Source: Xanthostigma xanthostigma
Taxonomy: Eukaryota; Arthropoda; Insecta; Raphidioptera; Raphidiidae
Length of the DNA stretch: 64,000 nt
Assembly: GCA_963575645.1 (NCBI GenBank)
Contig: OY754470.1
Location: forward strand, 29,742,501-29,806,500
Direction of reading: 5' to 3'
Part shown: in pieces, positions 21,898 through 33,855 of the stretch
How positions within the stretch are numbered: the first letter of the stretch is position 1
How the letters are laid out: the number at the start of each line of letters is the position of its first letter
Made by a program: the position numbers and the translations under genes
Notes under the pieces: model-generated
Database searches by the model: none
The model's input: the letters and a program-made list of their open reading frames with translations, nothing else
Told to the model about the DNA's origin: nothing

Positions 21898-22385
21898 TTT
21901 AGACTAATAGTAGTTAGTGACCGCAGTATACATAACTCCCAACCCAAGGTTATTGTCAGAAAATAAATTTCGACCGAAATTGACAGTGCATTTTTCGTTC
22001 ACTCCTCATTCCGCGTTTGTGTCTGGTATCTATGCCCACCTTGAATAAGTAACGACGCCGTATACTATCCAACGATCTCGGCGACCGATGGCTTAATGTC
22101 TTGTCGACCCTAACTTGTTCAGCTGTTCCACATTTACAAGACATATCACCTGACGACACCCAAGAGATGCACTAACTAAGATAAGAAGATACGAACGATT
22201 CTGCAATGTATCGTTACTTACTTCAAGTCGTTATTGAATGGACCTTTGTTGGATTGTAGAACGTACTGACAATGACAGATTATGACTACACGAAATATAT
22301 ATATAGGACACATATTTCTTGATACGAAGAGCACTGACGAATTTTAAATTAATACTACTCAGAAAATAACTGAATGATGGAAACG
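21898..22385. other. unassigned sequence
   Basis: No gene or repeat recognised. Confidence 0.4.
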
Positions 22386-22389
22386 ATAT

Positions 22390-23189
22390 TGCAACAAAAC
22401 TGTTGTAGTCCGTGGCGGAAATTATTTATTTACAATAATAAATGTTTAACAAAACAGTTGAACACACAAACGAAAGCGTACTTCTTTAACTTAACAAAAA
22501 TGATAAAATAAAAGACTAAGTAACAGAGAATAAAGAGTTACTAAATTATGTACACAAAATAATTACAACACAAAGTTTATCAGCACACTTGTCTATTAAC
22601 TATAAGTTATTTATGTAAAACCAAATTTATATAACTGCACTCACTGAAGTTTATTTATTTTCACAGTATAACTGAATAATTTATTTAGATGAGTTTAGTT
22701 ACAGTTAGTAATTATATTAATATTTTACAGAGTAGCTACTGTTTGCTACAATTGTTAAGAAACACCCATTGTTACAACGCTATCAACATAGAAAAATTAG
22801 TTTATTTTTTTAATATTAATATTTTACAGAGTAAATAAACTAATTTTTCTATGTTGATAGCGTTGTAACAATGGGTGTTTCTTAACAATTGTAGCAAACA
22901 GTAGCTACTCTGTATATGAATAATTTATATCGTAATGCCAGAGCATTGTATCAACACATGAACAACACGAATAACTGACTAACTGACTCAACCACTACGC
23001 TTGCATTTTATAGCTTCGTCCCACGCTTCTAGAATGTTCTCGAAGTTCCGAGATTCCTTCCTTTGCATGTATTGGTTTCTCTGCTATTGCAAGAAAGGTC
23101 GGGTCTTTACCTGCTTTGGATTGTTATTGTTGTCGTTACTAGAAGATTCCTACAGAATCCATAGTCGTCCCAACAAGGGGCACGCAACA
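22390..23189 (-). mobile_element. solo LTR, Ty3-type, copy 2 (with internal insertion)
   Basis: On the minus strand it begins TGTTGCGTGCCCC (from 23189) and ends TTTTGTTGCA (22390), flanked by ATAT at 22386-22389 and 23190-23193. The TATA box reads TTTTATA on the plus strand at 23007-23013. It matches the LTR at 6477-7116 throughout, except for a 232-bp insertion at 22685-22916. No internal retrotransposon genes adjoin it. Confidence 0.85.
22685..22916. mobile_element. palindrome-containing insertion with 12-bp target duplication
   Basis: The insertion is absent from the related LTR at 6477-7116 and is flanked by TGAATAATTTAT at 22673-22684 and 22917-22928. It contains a perfect inverted repeat with 78-bp arms (22727-22804 and 22836-22913) around a 31-nt spacer. 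The spacer repeats the sequence just outside the left arm (ATTAATATTTTACAGAGTA). Confidence 0.8.
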
Positions 23190-23799
23190 ATATTTTTTAA
23201 CTGAATGTATATTATATGTTTTTAACTTTTTGTACATTTTCGTCTTCTAAACATTATTTTTTTAATATTTTAATGAAAAAGAACAATTTCATCGAATTAT
23301 TTCACAATGATAACATTTTTAGATGTAAATAAATAACTGAACGCTTTTCCCGTAATAAAATGTTTTATTTTGAACGATTGAACTGTTCGCAGGCAAGAAA
23401 TATTCTCTGAACTTCGAACCGTAGATATATAAGAAATAGTCAGACCCACCTATCTAAAGCAGTATTTAGATGAATCGCTTCAAATGCAACAATCGTCTAT
23501 AAAAAATCTTAATACCTACGCTTAATCAATTGAAACAAGCAATTTTGGTTAAGTAAAATCAGTTAATGATTCCAAATTTCTAAAACTTAATTTTTCTCTT
23601 AAACTTAATCTATTAATTACCTAATGACCTTGTAGTAAATTAATTTTTTTCACAAATTTCTTAACCAAGAGCTGGTTTAGATGGATAAATTGAATAATAT
23701 TTGAAATAATTAAATAAGAATTCATTTAAAATTACTTGACCAGTTTAATAAATAACCTTACGGTTTGATTTCTCAATGCAATTTATCTGTGTACATCAG
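23190..23799. other. unassigned AT-rich sequence
   Basis: No gene or repeat recognised. Confidence 0.4.
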
Positions 23800-24399
23800 C
23801 CTATCGGTCCCATCCGGTTTCAACCGGATGCAAAAGAACGAATGGGGAAGGGAGGGACATGAGTACGTACATTCATCTTAGTATAGCGAGATGAATGTTG
23901 TGTCCAAATTTCATGATGATCGGAGTAACCGTTCAAAAGTTTTTGTCGATAAAAAACAGTATTTATAAGTAATAAACTTTTAAATCAATAATTACTGTAA
24001 TTAATAAAATATAATAAATATTTAATTGAAAACATTGTAGGATAATTATTTTTATATAGGTACCTATAGTTATAACAGTTTTCAAATAAGCTATTAATTA
24101 GATTTATTTAATTTTAATTAGTCGTAAATCGACCTATTAATTATTATTGATATATGTAGTTAAGGCATTTCACCTGAATAGGAGCTATTTTTGAGATACA
24201 TTTTGCAACATTTTTCATTGATGCTCCGCTCCCATTGGTCGAAGCGTGATATTATATAGCATATAGCTTTCCTCGATAAATGGGCTATCCAACAAAAAAA
24301 ATTGTTTTCAATTTGAACCATTAGTTCCTGAGATTAGCGTGTTCAACCACCCAACCAACCAAACAAACAAACTCTTCAGCTTTATATATTAGTATAGAT
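23800..24399 (+). repeat. interspersed repeat family B, copy 2 (longest)
   Basis: It starts CTATCGGTCCCATCCGG and ends CAGCTTTATATATTAGTATA. It shares GCAAAAGAACGAATGGGG, GATGAATGTTGTGTCCAAAT, GTTCAAAAGTTTTTGTCG and CTCGATAAATGGGCTATCC with the other copies. It is the only uninterrupted long copy and has an AT-rich centre. Confidence 0.8.
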
Positions 24400-25377
24400 A
24401 ATGGTTCATGAATATTTTTATAATTATCAATTGTCAAAATTTAACATTTAGTTTACAAGCTTTTCGAATTTATTTCAGCCAACCACATTCATATCGATCC
24501 GTTTAAACTCGGCTTAAGGGAGCTATTCATCAGCTGGAAATAGCACCAGAACTATCCGAGTGTTAGTTTCGTTGCCCAGTTCATTAGTCGAGACGCACCA
24601 TTTCGACCCTCGCTCGCCACGGACCATAAAACCTCTCAGGACTAATATCGCCGTCGATAGACACTTTTATAGGCTTGCATACAGTACAGGTGATCTTTAT
24701 TTTTCAGACAGACGACTATCCTATAACTAGATCTGGGCAAGACATCCAACCAAACCGAACATCGAGCACTTTCGTAAATTCAAGTAAAGAGCACTTTCAT
24801 TTTCAAAAATACTTAAAAGCATCGAGCACTTGCTAAAGCACTTAAAAAAATTAAGCATTTTAAACTTCTTAAATCAACTTCTAACAATAAGTTTTTATTG
24901 TAGAAACCCATAATGACCATTAATCAGGTGGGATATCTAAAATAATTGATGTCTTCAGCATAAAGTAGTGTTGATCCAATAGAATGTTACGATGAAGGAA
25001 GGTTTTGGTTGAGGATCATAAATAAGTTTTTATATAAATTTTGGACACGAAAAATATTTCTAACTAGCTGTACCCGGCCACTTTATGCAGTCCAGCCCCG
25101 GATCTACGATTTTTTCGAACCGGAGCAGAAACTAAATAATGAGATAAATTACTTAAAAAAACTCACAAATATATAAAGATTTTCTAGAATAGAAAAAATA
25201 TTGAGTAAATCTGAAAAAGGACAGATTGGGTGTGGTTTTCAACCATATTATATTATGATTTTGGCGCCCCCTGAAACTGTTACCCGGAGCGGGTGCTTCA
25301 GTTTGCCTCCCCCCTCCCGAATTCGGGGCTGATGCAGTGGTCCAGTGTGGTTTGCGTGTGTTGCTGTAACGTTCAAT
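24400..25377. other. unassigned sequence
   Basis: No gene recognised. The small minus-strand frame at 25153-25473 has no family signature. Confidence 0.4.
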
Positions 25378-25702
25378 TTGGTTGAGGAACAATAGAAAAA
25401 TAACCTTTACCAAAGTATCGCTTGTTGCCCACGTTTCAAAAGTTATATTTTCATCCTCAGAGCTTATGAACATGTATATTATTCAAATACATTAACATTA
25501 TTTTGATTTCTAAATTACAAATCAATGCATTAAAAATCAGATAAACCAAACATTATAACATACTTCAATGCAAGTTGAGATGGTAAATTGTGAATATTAT
25601 TGTAGTAGGTATACATGATCATTTAAAATTATGAATTTCAACAAATTTTTTTCAAGCGATGCTTTGGTAAAGCTTATTTTTCTATTGTTCCTCAACCAAA
25701 TA
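25378..25702. repeat. Penelope-like inverted-repeat element, copy 1
   Basis: The left end TTTGGTTGAGGAACAATAGA and the right end mirror each other over ~50 bp, down to TACCAAAGTATCGCTTG. On the minus strand near 25463-25430 it reads CTGAGGATGAAAATAT...GAAACGTGGG, a hammerhead-like core shared with copy 2. Confidence 0.6.
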
Positions 25703-26344
25703 AATCTCCTTCAATATATATTTTGGTACAAAACTTCTACTAATCTAAGTTCAACAGATGATGTTTGATTAAGGTAATAAAATAAAGGTTCTATTTTAAA
25801 GATTCGTTCCCCCCATGAAATTCTCATCGCACGACCCTGTGTCAATTTTGATAAATTAGAACGATTTATTACGTCAATCGATAATATAATTAAGTTATTT
25901 AAACAATGCAAAAATTGCATAACTTAGATTTGTTCGTGATTCAAGATAAAAACATTAAAACCCATTTAAAATAAGGAATGAAATCTAAGTAGCAGCTTTT
26001 TAAAGCAAACCTACAAATAGGTTGTCGGATAACAAATTCGAAACATTAATTTATTCCTACAGAACTGTATTTCCTTATCATTGAGATAAATGGAGGGCAT
26101 GATTGCATGTTACCCTGTGCAAAGTGAGGGATTTTCTTTTGTAACCGGTGGTATTGTGAACATACCAAGGATGGGGACATATTATCGGCGTATATATTTA
26201 AAACTTTATAATTCACACACACTTATTTTATTATGTTCAATATTAAATTTTTGTCAAATTCTGTGATTTATTTAATTCATATAAACATTAAACATATCAA
26301 ATAAGTTGTTAGTGGTAGTTTTGTTCCAAAAATATGTATTGAAG
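25703..26344. other. unassigned sequence
   Basis: No gene recognised; the 69-codon minus-strand frame at 25711-25920 has no family signature. Confidence 0.4.
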
Positions 26345-26540
26345 GAGATTTAATTTGGTTGAGGAACAATTGAAAAAATAAGCTTCACCAGAGTATCGCT
26401 TGTGGCCGACATTTCAAAAATTATATTTTCAACGTAATATTGATATTATACAAGTTCATAGGCCCTGAGGATGAAAATATCATTTTTGAAACGCGGCCAC
26501 AAGCGATACTCTGGTAAAGTCTTTTTTTCAATTCCTTCAA
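26345..26540. repeat. Penelope-like inverted-repeat element, copy 2
   Basis: Arms with CAGAGTATCGCTTGTGGCC (left) and GGCCACAAGCGATACTCTGG (right) are inverted. The right arm carries CTGAGGATGAAAATATC followed by GAAACGCGGCC on the plus strand near 26465-26500. The outer end GGTTGAGGAACAATTGAAAA matches copy 1. Confidence 0.6.
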
Positions 26541-27416
26541 TATATAAAATGAGTTTACAAAAAAGTACCAAAACATATTTAGAATTTATTAAGCATCTCG
26601 CGAATTCCTGAAGCGCTAATCTCGGAAATGATGACTTTTAATTGTAAAGACAACATATTACTTACTAAATTGTGTTTTTCAAGGTCAAGTACGAATGCGA
26701 CTGACAGAATTTACACATATTAATTAGTACAATTTTCAGACGCTAAAATTCAACGAACAAATCATTATAAAATCATGTCATCAGCTGGCTTTGCTACACT
26801 TTCAGAGAACTGTTCACTGTGTTCGTTCATTTCTTATAGCACATGAGATTTCATGTTATCGCCATCTACAGTAATTCCGAACTCGACATTTTCACCAGTT
26901 AAATGACGTAGGGATTTTCCAGTCTTTTTACTTTATTTCCTTTCTTTATATAACACTGCAGGAAAAACAAAAAAAAAGAATCGTACTTTCTGACATACTT
27001 TAATGCGGTTTTATGAAAATGGGAAATATAAATCATTGTTAGAAATTGTTCACATCCAGATTTTCACTTAATTTTGGAAAAATCAATAAAATCAAACACC
27101 AAAAAGAAAATAGTAACAGGTTAATATTAAAATCTTGATATCTTTCTTTTTTATAAGGTCGAGTAATTTCAATCAAATCCGCAACCCGTTTATATTTTTC
27201 AGAAAATTGAAAAAATGTAAGTGCTTTCGTCACACTAAGAGCTTTCAGATATAATTAATATTTACTGCATTTATAGACTAAACCGCTCTGAATCCATTGC
27301 GGCTATCCGCAACCTTATATCATCTTTATTTTAGGAGATAGAAGTACTTATATAAATTTTAAAACGCCATAACTTCTAAACTAGCATTGATACAGACTTC
27401 TATGTGTGATTTAAAA
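26541..27416. other. unassigned AT-rich sequence
   Basis: No gene or repeat recognised. Confidence 0.4.
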
Positions 27417-27420
27417 ATAT

Positions 27421-27940
27421 TGTTGAGTCCTCCTGTTGGGACGACTATGGGTTCTGTAGAAATTTCCTGGAGAATGTAATGCAAGTAAAGAAAGGTTCGG
27501 CTAGAAGATTCGATCAATCGGGATCGAAGCTATAAAATGCGAGCGGATCGCTAGAGTCAGTCAGTTAGTTGTTCGTGTGTTGTGTTGATACAAGTCTGGC
27601 GTTACGACATAAATCATTGGCGCAATTATATAAATTTGGTTCTACATAAATAGCGGCAGTGTTGTAAATATTCGTGTATATAGTTGATAGACAAGTGTGC
27701 TAATAAACTTTGATGTGTTCCTGTATTGCAAATATTCTGTGTACATAATTAAGACTTTGTATTCTTCGTTAAACTTTACTTATTATTTTATTAGTTAGAA
27801 TTTACTGTTTTGTTTCTGTTAACGTTATTATTTCTGTTTGTTAAAGAAGTACTTTTTCGTTTGTGCATTTATCTGTTTTGTTAAACGTTTCTTTTTGTAA
27901 ACAAATGATTTCCACTACGGACTAGAGCAGTTCTGTTACA
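27421..27940 (+). mobile_element. solo LTR, Ty3-type, copy 3
   Basis: The 520-bp sequence starts TGTTGAGTCCTCCTGTTGGG and ends TTCTGTTACA, flanked by ATAT (27417-27420 and 27941-27944). A TATA box (TATAAAA) lies at 27531-27537, and the downstream part matches the LTR at 6477. It is shorter than copy 1, lacking about 120 bp. No adjoining gag-pol. Confidence 0.85.
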
Positions 27941-27944
27941 ATAT

Positions 27945-29207
27945 CTAGATATCAAAAGCAGTGTTCTAGAATATACAGATTTTTAAAACACTTTTTTGGG
28001 TTCTAGGGTGTCGAAAACGTATAAATTCATCAAAAATTCAAAATTAAATTTTCCCCCCATACAATTCATGTGTAGAAAAGCAAAAAAATACTTCTATATG
28101 GTCTATAAAATGTATGAGAACGTAATTTTCTACTAATAAATTAAACACACAACCATTTATATGCGGCATAAGTTGTCTTTATTCTATCGAATCGTTTTAA
28201 AAAAAATATATATTTGCAGTTCAAAACAAATTGATTTTATTTGCAAAAACCGTGCCGATTTTACAAAACCTTTAACTCAATAACGATTTATAATATTATG
28301 TATGTACGCTGTTTGAATAAAAAACAGGTCATAAAACACACATAATCATGAATGAATTCACTCGGGAAACATTTAATTGTCAATTCAAGTCACAGAGAAA
28401 AGCGCTGGAAATTGTCAAGTTGTTTGGATAGGAAAAACTGAATGGCATAAATTGTTCGAAGGTTTAGTCAGAATACCACGATTTACTAAAAGTACGTTCA
28501 CGAACATATGTCGTTATCTCTATCAATCTTGGTTCTAGTAATGCAGGAAAGACAGAGAGAAAGCTACGCATATCGGTGAATGTTCCTAGGACGATAATGT
28601 TCGAGAAAAGGGCGCAACAAGGGCGTCGTCTGCACATACAAAGGTGCACACGTTTTGTACTTCGTCAATGCGCTTTTACCGGGCTCTGCAGTAGGGCAGA
28701 AGTTCTGAAACATTTCTCTTTCGATTTCTTTCTTAATTATGATCATTTTTGCACGCATCTGCTTTAGTTCTGTTTAGAGGAATTAAAGTCAGATTGTACC
28801 ACTTTTATTATAAATCACTTTTCGACTTTTATTATTCCGTCAGATATTCAGATTGGAGGCTGTTGAAGTTTTAAAAAATTATGCCGCATAAACTGAAAAG
28901 TCTTGAAAACATTTTTTGGGTTCAGTACGATAACACTATGCACCCAAATTTTGAAATTTTTTTTTTAAGTCATAGAAAACGCTAAATTTTGACGTTCAAA
29001 AAAAAAAACTTTGCGGATTATTCACAAATTTCCTCAAAAATACGTGAAAAAAATGGAACTACTTTTCGTCTTTAACTGTCATTTTTTTAATCTAACCAAT
29101 CAAAAATCACAAATACACGTCATAGCAGCTGTTGTAGAATTATTGTATAACTGTTTCACTTTGTATGCAGCTTTCGATTGTGTTATGGAAGCAGGGTCGT
29201 ATTTAGA
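27945..29207. other. unassigned sequence
   Basis: No gene recognised. Overlapping frames of about 60 codons near 28464-28767 on both strands are taken as chance. Confidence 0.4.
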
Positions 29208-29550
29208 TTCGCATACCCGTTTATCGTTCACCCCGGAATTGTTTTTTTAAAAACTCAACATTTGCCCCTTCCCGTTTCACTGCGAGACAATTCGCATACC
29301 CCTTTATCGTTCACCCCAGAATTACAATTCGCATACCCGTTTATCGTTCACCCCGGAATTGTTTTTTTAAAAACTCCGCATTTGCCCCTTCCCGTTTCAC
29401 TGCGAGACAATTCGCATACCCCTTTATCGTTCACCCCAGAATTACAATTCGCATAACCGTTTATCGTTCACCCCGGAATTGTTTCTTTAAAAACTCCACA
29501 TTTGCCCCTTCCCGTTTCACTGCGAGACAATTCGCATACCCCTTTATTAA
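29208..29550. repeat. tandem repeat, three 120-bp units with internal half-repeats
   Basis: TTCGCATACCCGTTTATCG starts at 29208, 29328 and 29448 (the last with one change), an exact 120-bp period. Each unit contains a second, related TTCGCATACCCCTTT block about 80 bp in. Units differ by only a few bases. Because 120 is a multiple of three, a plus-strand open frame runs through it without being a gene. Confidence 0.9.
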
Positions 29551-29993
29551 AAAAAGCGGTGGTTTTCAATCTTCATGAAAATGTGAGTTTTAAATTTAAA
29601 ATTCGTTTTATAAATTAAAATTTCCAAATACGACTCTGCCCTGAACATTCAATTGAATTTCATTCCAACCAATTGATATTTCTATCTTTTTTTATCATAG
29701 ATACAGGTATATATAACTTTCTCTTTTCTTATCACTATATGAGACAAGATAGCGATCGCTATAATAATATACTTTCAACTTACTATACCATAATTATTTA
29801 ATTTTTTTAAATTAATTTTTAGAAATTAATTTTCCGCACTTAAAACGACCAATAACGCTGTTATATTATGTTATATAAAACAATAATTGTGAATTTCCAG
29901 TGGATATTTTGCATAGCAAGTTATCGTACTCTTACCCATTTTTTTATTAACTAGGAAGAAAATAAATTAAAATATGCTTCTGAGCGATTGTTA
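29551..29993. other. unassigned AT-rich sequence
   Basis: Nothing recognised. Confidence 0.4.
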
Positions 29994-29997
29994 TATA

Positions 29998-30682
29998 TGT
30001 TACGGTCTATACCCGAATGCGGTCAATGACCGAAATAAATGCGCAAAACTAGTTTTGACCACCGAATATTTACCAAACCTGAAATCTTACATTTAAACGG
30101 GTATTGACTGTTATAAAATGAGCAAAAATAGTTTTGCGCATTTTCAATTGGACAAAACTAGTTCTATCCATTTCTGAACGGACAGTACTAGTATGACATC
30201 GGAATCTTCTTTGCGTTTTTTAATTAACTTTTCCACATCAACGATACTTATTATATCAAAGTGATTTATTCTTCTGTATTGTTTAACAGACAGAGGTTTT
30301 AATTCAGCTTTTAACAAATTTGCTTTCTTAACCTCACTTAGTGTAGTAAGGTAATTATGTTTCGTCATAAAATTATGTTTCAAAAGCCTCCAATAGCCGA
30401 ACTAGTTGAGACTCGAATTCACCTTGAATTTTTACTTAATTATTACACTGAATATCCCACCATTATATTAATTATAATATTCAGGAGAACAATTCAATAT
30501 ATAAACAAGAACATAACCCTACTTTTATTCAGGTTCGGACGTTGATTGAATGAAATAAACATTTTATAACACTCAATACTCGTTTTAATGTAGGATTTCG
30601 GGTTTGGGCAATATTCGTTGGTCAAAAATAGTTTTGCGCATTTATTTCGGTCATTAACCGAATTCGGGTATAGACCGTAAGA
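29998..30682 (-). mobile_element. Ginger-like DNA transposon, internally deleted, copy 1
   Basis: The 685-bp element starts TGTTACGGTCTATACCCGAA and ends with its near complement CCGTAAGA, flanked by TATA at 29994-29997 and 30683-30686. The terminal repeats exceed 110 bp. The TGTTA start fits the TGTNR ends and 4-bp duplications of Ginger elements. It retains the 5' part of a transposase gene on the minus strand. Confidence 0.7.
30144..30445 (-). pseudogene. 5' remnant of a KRBA2/Ginger2-like integrase-transposase gene
   Basis: The remnant reads from about 30445 (QGEFESQLVRLLEAF, with the ATG mutated to ATT) and, after a ~13-bp duplication that shifts the frame, continues as LTTLSEVKKANLLKAELK, LSVKQYRRINHFDI and DVEKLIKKRKEDSDV. 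From memory of the family this matches the N-terminal region of KRAB-A-domain-containing-2-like integrases that derive from Ginger elements. The zinc-binding and DDE integrase core is absent; the coding sequence runs straight into the terminal repeat. The copy at 59674-59905 has the same layout. Assignment is by recognition, not a search. Confidence 0.6.
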
Positions 30683-30686
30683 TATA

Positions 30687-31397
30687 CAATATCTAAAAAA
30701 TAAGAAAATGTCATCCAAAAAAATAATAAACACAAGAACAAACAGTTTAATGCTGAGGAAATATAAAATAAACCTTGGTAACGCAAAGTTTAAAAGATAT
30801 TTAAAAAAATATACGGCAATCGAACATCCACACTGATCTCCAAAGCTATTAGATTTAGTAAAAAAAAAATGATTTTTTGGGGCTTCACTCATAGTTTACA
30901 GGAAACGAAAATTCTAAGTCTCAAAGTTCTTACGGAAAATATAATGTTGCGGAGCTCTCTCCATGCAATTGATCTTTCTCTAATATTTTTTTTCAGTTTT
31001 TGACGCCTCTCCAGGGAACTGCAAAGCACAGTTTGAGAAGCATAGCAAAAGGGAATAACGGCGCATGGCTTAATCCAGCCTTTACCCAAGGCGAAAAGTT
31101 TTCTTTTTCTTTAACCTGGCTTGTTGAATGTATTCCTTTTTTCCTGGATAAGAGACTGACTTACACGATCGTTATTTTTTACTATTTCACATTTTTAAAG
31201 TAGTAACGCAATAATTTACAATATTTTTTTTCATAATTAGATATCGTGAGAGTTTGTTTTTTCGATAATCAAGTGACAGCTTCCTTCCATTGTTACATAT
31301 CATGATTCTTAACAGAATTAAATAACCCTAATTTTGGCATTTATAATAAAGCGACCAGGAAGATAATATTTATCCCGGATTTGTAATAATCAATAAT
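30687..31397. other. unassigned sequence
   Basis: No gene recognised. Open frames at 30494-30892 and 30889-31089 (minus) have no family signature; the first overlaps the Ginger-like terminal repeat. Confidence 0.4.
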
Positions 31398-31496
31398 ATG
31401 TGGAACGCTCGCGGTGTTGTCGGTTGCCCACTCGAAAGGATGGGCGCAAAAACGAAGTGGGCAATTGACAACTTACCGCATTAATTACGCAAAATA
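31398..31496. repeat. small MITE family E, copy 1
   Basis: GCGGTGTTGTCGGTTGCCCA (left) and CAATTGACAACTTACCGC (right) are inverted ends. A better preserved copy is at 52801-52921. Confidence 0.65.
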
Positions 31497-32712
31497 CTAT
31501 TAAACACACATCAAAATATGATTTCTAATTAATTTCATGCTAAATCTATTTATTAACAATGTAAACGATTTCTTTATCGTCTGCGGCTTAGACATTTCTA
31601 CTATTTTCATTTTCGTGGTTATGAGTTCATTTTGCTGAGAGCTTACTCCGTATTCGTGAAGAAAGAGATATTACATAGTACTTTCCATTGAGTTTTATCT
31701 TGTAAATCAGACTTTGTAAGCCATTTACCGATTGCGTACCTCGTTCACAATTTATGAACATTATATACGGTAGTCTTGTGAGAATCTATCGATGGTGAAT
31801 GTGACAGGCATTTTTAACAAGTAAAAATTTATTACGCGCTGGATAAAAATTCAAAACTGTTTTTATCAAATAAACAAAAATGTTCAACATATCTATAAGA
31901 TCTACAGGACAAACTTAGTTGATAAGAGATCAGTAGGTATTGATACTGTAAGCACTAATAAAGTTCTTACTTTAAAAAAATAAAACGCTTTGATGAATTA
32001 AAGAAAATTTGTAAACGGATGTTTTCTCAATGAAAGTTATCAATCAATTAATTTTTTCCAAAAATAATAACAACGTTCATTTTTCCAGCGTAGCTAAGGA
32101 AAACTAATTTTGACAATATTACAAAAAAGAGAGAGAGAGAGTTAAATGTAACAAAACTTGCTACAATATCGTACGTTCATAGTCTAGAAATAATTATAGT
32201 TTTAAGTGATATGTCAATAATTTACAGCTTTTAAACTACTCTGAACATTCATTTTTTTTATTGAAAAACATATTTGGAATATGTTAACGGAACAGTGAGT
32301 TCTCAATACTCAGCTCCATATAATTATAAATAACATTTTGATGGTTGATCAAAAAGAGTTGAATATTAAAAAATATACTTTCCTTCATACTTCGATCGAA
32401 AGTACATACTTTCGGCATCAATTGTAAGGCAGAAAGTCTAACATTTACGCATTGGTGGGATTACACGCACTGATGCGGGAAGTAAGGAAAAAATCACCTA
32501 TAACTGTTGGTTAGAAGTCGTTTTCAGAGAAACCATATTACATTTTAGCTAATAATCGCGAACAGCTGTCATTCGTTATTTTACGTATAACCTCAAAGCT
32601 GCTTACTTGGAATTCGTCTGTTTTTAAGTAATTAATAAATAATTAATTATTTAATATATTTAATAAGAGTACTTACGACCGAGGTATGAAGAAAAATAGT
32701 ATACACCACACT
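31497..32712. other. unassigned AT-rich sequence
   Basis: No gene or repeat recognised apart from a short GA run at about 32129. Confidence 0.45.
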
Positions 32713-32790
32713 GGCCGAAAGTTTGGTATTCTTGCACTGCTTCGCCTCAGACATCATGGCACGCAGTGCAAGAATATCGAACTTTCGGCC
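32713..32790. repeat. compact hairpin, 28-bp arms and 22-nt loop
   Basis: Arms 32713-32740 and 32763-32790 are reverse complements with about three mismatches; they share TATTCTTGCACTGC and GGCCGAAAGT. Size and pairing resemble a microRNA precursor, but a tiny MITE is equally likely. Confidence 0.7.
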
Positions 32791-33855
32791 CTTGTAGCAT
32801 AATATTCAATTAATTACGACAGGACCTTCTCGTCACTTCCGCAACAAAACTCTAAAGAAAACTTATACAAAAAAATATTATGCACTCTTTCTTCCAGAAA
32901 AAAAATTACAATTAGTAAACTGTATATCCTAAAAAGTTCGAATTGTAGGTACCTTCAGATTTACTATTATTACTTGAACACTGATAACCTCAGCTGTTGA
33001 GCGTCTATAATCCACAATCTCTCTCTGTCGCGTCCTGTTAATGTCTAAATAAAACTCCCCAAAGATCCAGGATAAGATTAATACGTAGGGTTTGTAAACG
33101 AACGTAGAAGTAATACGTCATGACGTCTACTACAACATCCACCGGATATTTGACGGGTTTGTTGTTGGTGAGGAAATGAATACGAAGGATTACGTCTGCG
33201 AGATCGCCTACTGGGGATGCGCAACGAACTGAACAAGCTGAAGTATCGTTCGCCGTGTCTAGTAAAATACAACGTCCACAAAACGTTGTCATACCGATTT
33301 TTCTTGCAATTTACAGTCTTTGGCTTATAACGCCTGCAGAAACTAATTTCCGTTCCGAGTAGGTTATGAGATGAAAATATTTATCTTCGCTTATTTTAAT
33401 AGCTACAACGTTATGTTAAAAGAAGAGACTGTGTATTTTACACTATACACTACAGAAGTGAAAAAAAAAAACAAAAAATAATAATGCACTGACGACCTTT
33501 AGGTTAAGCAGTCTCTCTGCCTCGCTGCCATCTTAGCTTTATGTTCTACATCCTTTTACTATCGCATATTATGGTATATGTATTATAATAAAAACTCAAT
33601 TAATGCAACTAGAGTTCAATTTTTAAATTATAAACAAGAATCCTTTCACTGTAAAATGGAAACAGTCTAAAATATTTATTCTTGGAAACGATGATATGAT
33701 ATTTTTTTAAAACGAAGTTTTCACATTCAATAAAACATTAACAACTGAACGTTTTATATTAGTATGGTATGCTAGCTTAAAGAATGCATTAATAATTAAT
33801 TTTGCACTATATATTTACATAGATGGAATTCTCAATTTTTTGGTTATATATTTAA
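32791..33855. other. unassigned sequence
   Basis: No gene recognised. Overlapping frames on the minus strand at 33038-33292 have no signature. Confidence 0.4.

Noticed and set aside
29011-29456. Overlapping open frames of 79 and 92 codons
   Set aside because: The second runs through the 120-bp tandem repeat, so its length is a by-product of the period.
33038-33292. Overlapping minus-strand frames of 84 and 67 codons
   Set aside because: No family similarity and no start or splice context; both strands and frames are open by chance in a short GC-richer patch.
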